NCBI GenBank assembly: GCA_023386855.1
Contig: JAEWIW010000327.1
Location: forward strand, 1-9,124
From: Bacteroidota bacterium
GTDB taxonomy: Bacteria; Bacteroidota; Bacteroidia; Chitinophagales; Chitinophagaceae
DNA: 9,124 nucleotides
Direction: 5' to 3'
How positions within the stretch are numbered: the first letter of the stretch is position 1; every line of letters begins with the position of its first letter. The notes below the pieces were generated by a model, which searched no databases, was not told where the DNA came from, and was given only the letters and a program-made list of their open reading frames with translations. The position numbers were made by a program, and so were the translations under genes. Positions 6,560-9,124 of this stretch are shown in pieces.

Positions 6560-7769
6560 TTTTACGAAGATCTATGGTGTCAGGGGTGTGGTTCAGCACT
6601 ATAACTGGGGAGGAAAAAACTATATCCCCACAGTATTAAAACAGCAAAATGAAGGTGACAAACCTTTTGCGGAATACTGGCTGGGTGCTCATGATAATGC
6701 ACCATCTGCCATAGAAGGTACAGGCAACGAGCAAAAGCTTAATACGCTGATTGCTCATTACCCCCAATACCTGGGTGATAAAGCCAGGGAAAATTTTGGG
6801 AGGCTGCCCTACCTTTTAAAGATCCTCGACGTAAAAGATATGCTTTCGATCCAGGTGCATCCTACCAAGGCAGCAGCCATGGAAGAATTTGCCGCCGAAG
6901 AAAAGCAAGGTAAACCACGCAATGCTCCTGATCGCAATTACAAGGACGATAACCACAAGCCTGAGCTCATGCTTGCATTGAGCGAGTTTTATTTATTACA
7001 TGGTTTCAGGCCGGTGGAGTCAATGAAAACCATATTAAAGGAAATACCAGAACTGAATTTCCTTTTACCCATTTTTGGAGAAGGTAACTACCGTGAATTA
7101 TACCAGGCAGTAATGGAAATGCCCCAGGAAGAAGTGAATGAACGGCTAACCCCATTGCTCAACAGGTTGCAGGAAAAGTATAATGCCGGGCAGTTATCTA
7201 AAGAGCACCCCGATTTTTGGGCGGCCAGGGCGGCCAATACTTACAATGAGCCTGGAAAAATAGACCGCGGCATATTTTCTATTTACCTCCTGAACGTGGT
7301 AAAAGTGCAGAAAGGTGAAGCGGTATTCCAGGATGCAGGCCTTCCGCATGCCTACCTCGAAGGTCAGAATATAGAGATCATGGCCAATTCGGACAATGTA
7401 TTAAGGGGTGGACTTACCAACAAACACGTGGATGTGCGGGAATTGATGAAACATGTTCGATTCGAACCCACCGAGCCAAATATCCTTAAAGGCAGTAAGG
7501 GAGAAATTGAAGAAGAAAGGGTTTTTCATACCCCTGCAAAGGATTTTGAATTATCGGAGTTGAAACTTGGAAAGGGGAAGGATTCCAGGCTGAACATTCA
7601 TGCGCTGGATATTTTCCTTGTGCTGGGCGGCAGGGTATCTGTTTCTGTTGACGGTGAACAAATTCGCCGCGATAGCGGGGAGGCTTTCATGGCAGTGGCA
7701 GGTACGGGGCTCAACATCAGCGCCATAGAGGATTCCCTGTTGTATAGGGCAACTGTTCCCGGTGCTTAA
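6552..7769 (+). CDS. manA: mannose-6-phosphate isomerase, class I
   Basis: The 405-residue cytosolic zinc enzyme interconverts mannose 6-phosphate and fructose 6-phosphate, linking mannose use with GDP-mannose synthesis for polysaccharides. It is a type I PMI: the zinc ligands appear as Q101 and H103 (SIQVHPTK), E138 (NHKPELMLAL) and H266 (GLPHAYLEG), and the catalytic-site arginine as R285 (NSDNVLRGGLTNKHVD). Other typical blocks are NWGGK (18-22), AEYWLGAHDNAPS (40-52) and LPYLLKILDVKDMLSIQVHP. The C-terminal cupin domain (about 330-405) is present, so the gene is complete. The ATG at 6552 is the first in frame, 37 nt from the divergent YraN start, with a TTG-N18-TAATTTAG promoter-like sequence placing a short leader of about 12 nt. 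No obvious pathway partner lies beside it. Confidence 0.95.
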   Translation: MANFTKIYGVRGVVQHYNWGGKNYIPTVLKQQNEGDKPFAEYWLGAHDNAPSAIEGTGNEQKLNTLIAHYPQYLGDKARENFGRLPYLLKILDVKDMLSIQVHPTKAAAMEEFAAEEKQGKPRNAPDRNYKDDNHKPELMLALSEFYLLHGFRPVESMKTILKEIPELNFLLPIFGEGNYRELYQAVMEMPQEEVNERLTPLLNRLQEKYNAGQLSKEHPDFWAARAANTYNEPGKIDRGIFSIYLLNVVKVQKGEAVFQDAGLPHAYLEGQNIEIMANSDNVLRGGLTNKHVDVRELMKHVRFEPTEPNILKGSKGEIEEERVFHTPAKDFELSELKLGKGKDSRLNIHALDIFLVLGGRVSVSVDGEQIRRDSGEAFMAVAGTGLNISAIEDSLLYRATVPGA

Positions 7770-7791
7770 ATTAAAATTACCGTTATGCACA

Positions 7792-7816
7792 TGCTTCTGG
7801 ATAAAAAACAGGAGCA
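7792..7816 (+). other. stem-loop downstream of manA
   Basis: TGCTTCTG (7792-7799) and CAGGAGCA (7809-7816) pair as an 8-bp stem with one T-G wobble and a 9-nt A-rich loop. It lies 23 nt after the manA stop codon. No T tract follows, so it is not a standard terminator; it may protect the mRNA 3' end or act with a factor. Confidence 0.35.
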
Positions 7817-7843
7817 CCAAAAATGATTGACCCGGATTTGAGT

Positions 7844-7851
7844 TATTTTTG
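7844..7851 (+). promoter_or_regulatory. Bacteroidota-type -7 promoter element for the DUF6580 gene
   Basis: TATTTTTG is a perfect match to the TAnnTTTG consensus used by the primary sigma factor of Bacteroidota. Transcription would start near 7855-7858, leaving a leader of about 12 nt before the ATG at 7869. A TTG at 7827-7829 is present, but its 14-nt spacing is shorter than the usual 17-23, so the -33 half is weak. Confidence 0.5.
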
Positions 7852-7868
7852 CTGACTAATCTTTTAAT

Positions 7869-8456
7869 ATGAAATTTTCAAAGAATACACTGATCGCATT
7901 TGCCATGCTTGTACTGGTGGCAGCATTGTACAGGCTTATACCTTTCCGTCCTGCAGGATTTGCTCCACAGATGGCCCTGGCATTATTTGGAGGTGCTATG
8001 ATTAAAGACAAGAAGTGGGCCTTTGCCTTACCGGTGATCTCACTGCTGATCTCTGACCTTTTTTACCAGGGGCTTTTTGCAGCGGGTTTCACTGATATCG
8101 CTGGTTTTTACCAGGGTCAATGGATGGTGTATGGCTGCTTTATGCTGATCACCGTTTTCGGTTTCCTGTTAAAGAAGATCAATTTCACCAATACCACCCT
8201 GTTCTCTATCGGCGGTTCACTGATCTTTTTCCTGGTTTCCAATTTCCTGGTATGGGCAGGTGGTGGAGGCTATTCAAGGCCTAAAACTTTTGATGGCCTC
8301 GTAATGTGTTATGGCGATGCACTGGCATTTTACCGCGATGGTGGATTGATCCATGGGTTTGCCGGTAATTTCATCATTGGAGAATTATTTTTTACCGCTT
8401 TGCTGTTTGGAGGATATTACCTGGTACAAAGGTCATCCCGTTTGGCCAAAGCCTGA
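7869..8456 (+). CDS. DUF6580 family integral membrane protein, putative transporter
   Basis: The 195-residue hydrophobic protein has about five or six membrane segments (approximate residues 8-24, 33-46, 50-68, 86-101, 110-130, 165-186). The family-like motifs are RLIPFRPAGFAPQMALALFGG (22-42), ALPVISLLISDLFYQ (53-67) and SNFLVWAGGGGY (124-135). This pattern matches the DUF6580 family, found widely in Bacteroidota and described as putative transport proteins; its size and topology also resemble ECF-type S components, but I do not see a specific substrate signature. The gene appears monocistronic: it follows manA by 99 nt, has a perfect -7 element upstream with no room for a long riboswitch, and is closed by a strong terminator. 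Family call is fairly confident; substrate unknown. Confidence 0.8.
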   Translation: MKFSKNTLIAFAMLVLVAALYRLIPFRPAGFAPQMALALFGGAMIKDKKWAFALPVISLLISDLFYQGLFAAGFTDIAGFYQGQWMVYGCFMLITVFGFLLKKINFTNTTLFSIGGSLIFFLVSNFLVWAGGGGYSRPKTFDGLVMCYGDALAFYRDGGLIHGFAGNFIIGELFFTALLFGGYYLVQRSSRLAKA

Positions 8457-8476
8457 TTAAACTTTTATTGACATAG

Positions 8477-8506
8477 GACCCTGCCTCTGGCGGGGTCTTT
8501 TTTTTT
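8477..8506 (+). terminator. intrinsic terminator after the DUF6580 gene
   Basis: GACCCTGCC (8477-8485) and GGCGGGGTC (8489-8497) form a 9-bp stem with one T-G wobble around a TCT loop, followed by nine T residues (8498-8506). It lies 20 nt after the DUF6580 stop codon and is the only textbook Rho-independent terminator in the window. Confidence 0.93.
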
Positions 8507-8573
8507 ATATTACCTTTCATGCTATATCCATTCAGATAACTACAATACAAAAACGGTAACCGCTCAACAGATT

Positions 8574-8604
8574 TTTGAATCGATGCGTTATTGATTTACC
8601 TTGA
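8574..8604 (+). promoter_or_regulatory. candidate promoter for the TraB/GumN gene
   Basis: TTTG (8574-8577) is followed after exactly 19 nt by TACCTTGA (8597-8604), close to the Bacteroidota consensus TTTG-N19-TAnnTTTG, with the last element off by one T. The predicted start near 8610 gives a leader of about 17 nt. It lies after the strong terminator, where a new promoter is needed. Confidence 0.4.
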
Positions 8605-8626
8605 TCCCGCATCATAAAATGCATCC

Positions 8627-9124
8627 ATGAAACCCTTTGCCGCTTTTCTATTCAGTTTGCTGATGTTTTCATTTACAGATGTTGCCGCCCAGCAACTTGC
8701 AGGTAATACACTGCTTTGGCGTATCTCAGGTAATGGCCTGGCACAGCCCTCTTATCTTTTTGGTACCATTCACCTCAGCAACCAGGAATTATTTCATTTC
8801 GGTGATTCTGTTTATAAAGCCATTGAACAAACAAAAGGCTTTGCCATTGAAGTAAACCCTGATGAAATGGCAACCTACTATATTAATAAAATATTCGATG
8901 ATCTTTCCAATGGAAAGAAGATCAGAAGCCTCATGGACAAAAAAAAGTTCAATGAGTATAAAGCAGGGCTGTCTAAAAAGTTTAATAAGCCCGCGGAAGA
9001 AATTACTACTGAAGATATCCTTAAAGAAAAGAACAAATGGGTTTCAGAGTTAATGGAAAAAGGGGAGATGCCAACTTTCATGGATGCCTACCTGTATAAT
9101 ATTGCACGCAAGCAAGGTAAATGG
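8627..9124 (+). CDS. TraB/GumN family protein, N-terminal part (3' end outside window)
   Basis: The frame opens at the ATG at 8627 and stays open to the last base, giving 166 residues of an incomplete gene. A signal peptide (residues 1-21, ending DVAA before QQ) indicates export. The family hallmark follows: LLWRISGNGLAQPSYLFGTIHL (29-50), with the GxxH motif GTIH (46-49), and GFAIEVNP (71-78) with the conserved acidic E75. TraB/GumN proteins use GxxH motifs and a conserved acidic residue in a metalloprotease-like (TIKI-type) fold; the second GxxH would lie beyond the window. A TTTG-N19-TACCTTGA element 20-50 nt upstream is a plausible promoter, and the preceding terminator separates it from the DUF6580 gene. 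An ATG at 8619 is out of frame and was not used. Confidence 0.85.
   Translation, partial: MKPFAAFLFSLLMFSFTDVAAQQLAGNTLLWRISGNGLAQPSYLFGTIHLSNQELFHFGDSVYKAIEQTKGFAIEVNPDEMATYYINKIFDDLSNGKKIRSLMDKKKFNEYKAGLSKKFNKPAEEITTEDILKEKNKWVSELMEKGEMPTFMDAYLYNIARKQGKW

Noticed and set aside
7770..7868. Riboswitch (for example cobalamin) in front of the DUF6580 gene
   Set aside because: The gap is only 99 nt and the predicted start site leaves a leader of about 12 nt; no conserved riboswitch core is seen.
8862..9081. Open frames of 63 and 67 codons on both strands near the end of the window
   Set aside because: They are shadows of the TraB/GumN frame, which has a signal peptide and the GTIH motif and runs open through the whole region.

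Overview
The window looks like ordinary chromosomal DNA from a member of the Bacteroidota, most likely a Chitinophagaceae-like organism. The reasons are moderate GC content, weak or absent Shine-Dalgarno sequences, promoter-like elements of the Bacteroidota type (TTG/TTTG about 19 nt before TAnnTTTG), and gene families typical of that phylum: a multidomain PIG-L deacetylase with a C-terminal glutaminase-like domain, a DUF2911 protein, a DUF6580 membrane protein and a TraB/GumN protein. No rRNA, tRNA, CRISPR array, insertion sequence or prophage is visible. The xerD gene is the housekeeping dimer-resolution type and does not indicate a mobile element.

Layout. (1) Positions 2-3744, + strand: a tight four-gene cluster made of the 3' part of a PIG-L deacetylase-like gene, two very small membrane-protein genes (57 and 37 codons) and a sodium:solute symporter of 573 residues. 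Gaps are 12, 4 and 22 nt, so the four are probably co-transcribed. (2) Positions 3755-5569, - strand: xerD, then a secreted DUF2911/TPR protein. The DUF2911 gene converges on the symporter gene with only 10 nt between them. (3) Positions 5651-6157, + strand: a YkgJ-type cysteine-cluster protein, divergent from xerD and abutting the convergent YraN gene (6158-6514, - strand) with no intergenic base. (4) Positions 6552-7769, + strand: class I mannose-6-phosphate isomerase, divergent from the YraN gene across 37 bp that hold candidate overlapping promoters. (5) Positions 7869-8456, + strand: a DUF6580 integral membrane protein with its own clear -7 promoter element and a strong intrinsic terminator behind it. 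(6) Positions 8627-9124, + strand: the 5' part of a TraB/GumN family secreted protein that runs off the window.

How the genes may work together: the only group that looks like a functional unit is the first. A secreted or periplasmic deacetylase-like enzyme could release or process an amino-sugar-like compound that the Na+ symporter then imports, with the two single-gene-size membrane peptides as possible accessory subunits. This is inference from gene order. The remaining genes are housekeeping or poorly characterised and show no obvious shared pathway. I found no clear-cut novel defence or mobile system. The most noteworthy undescribed items are the two microproteins and the long charged loop inserted in the symporter.
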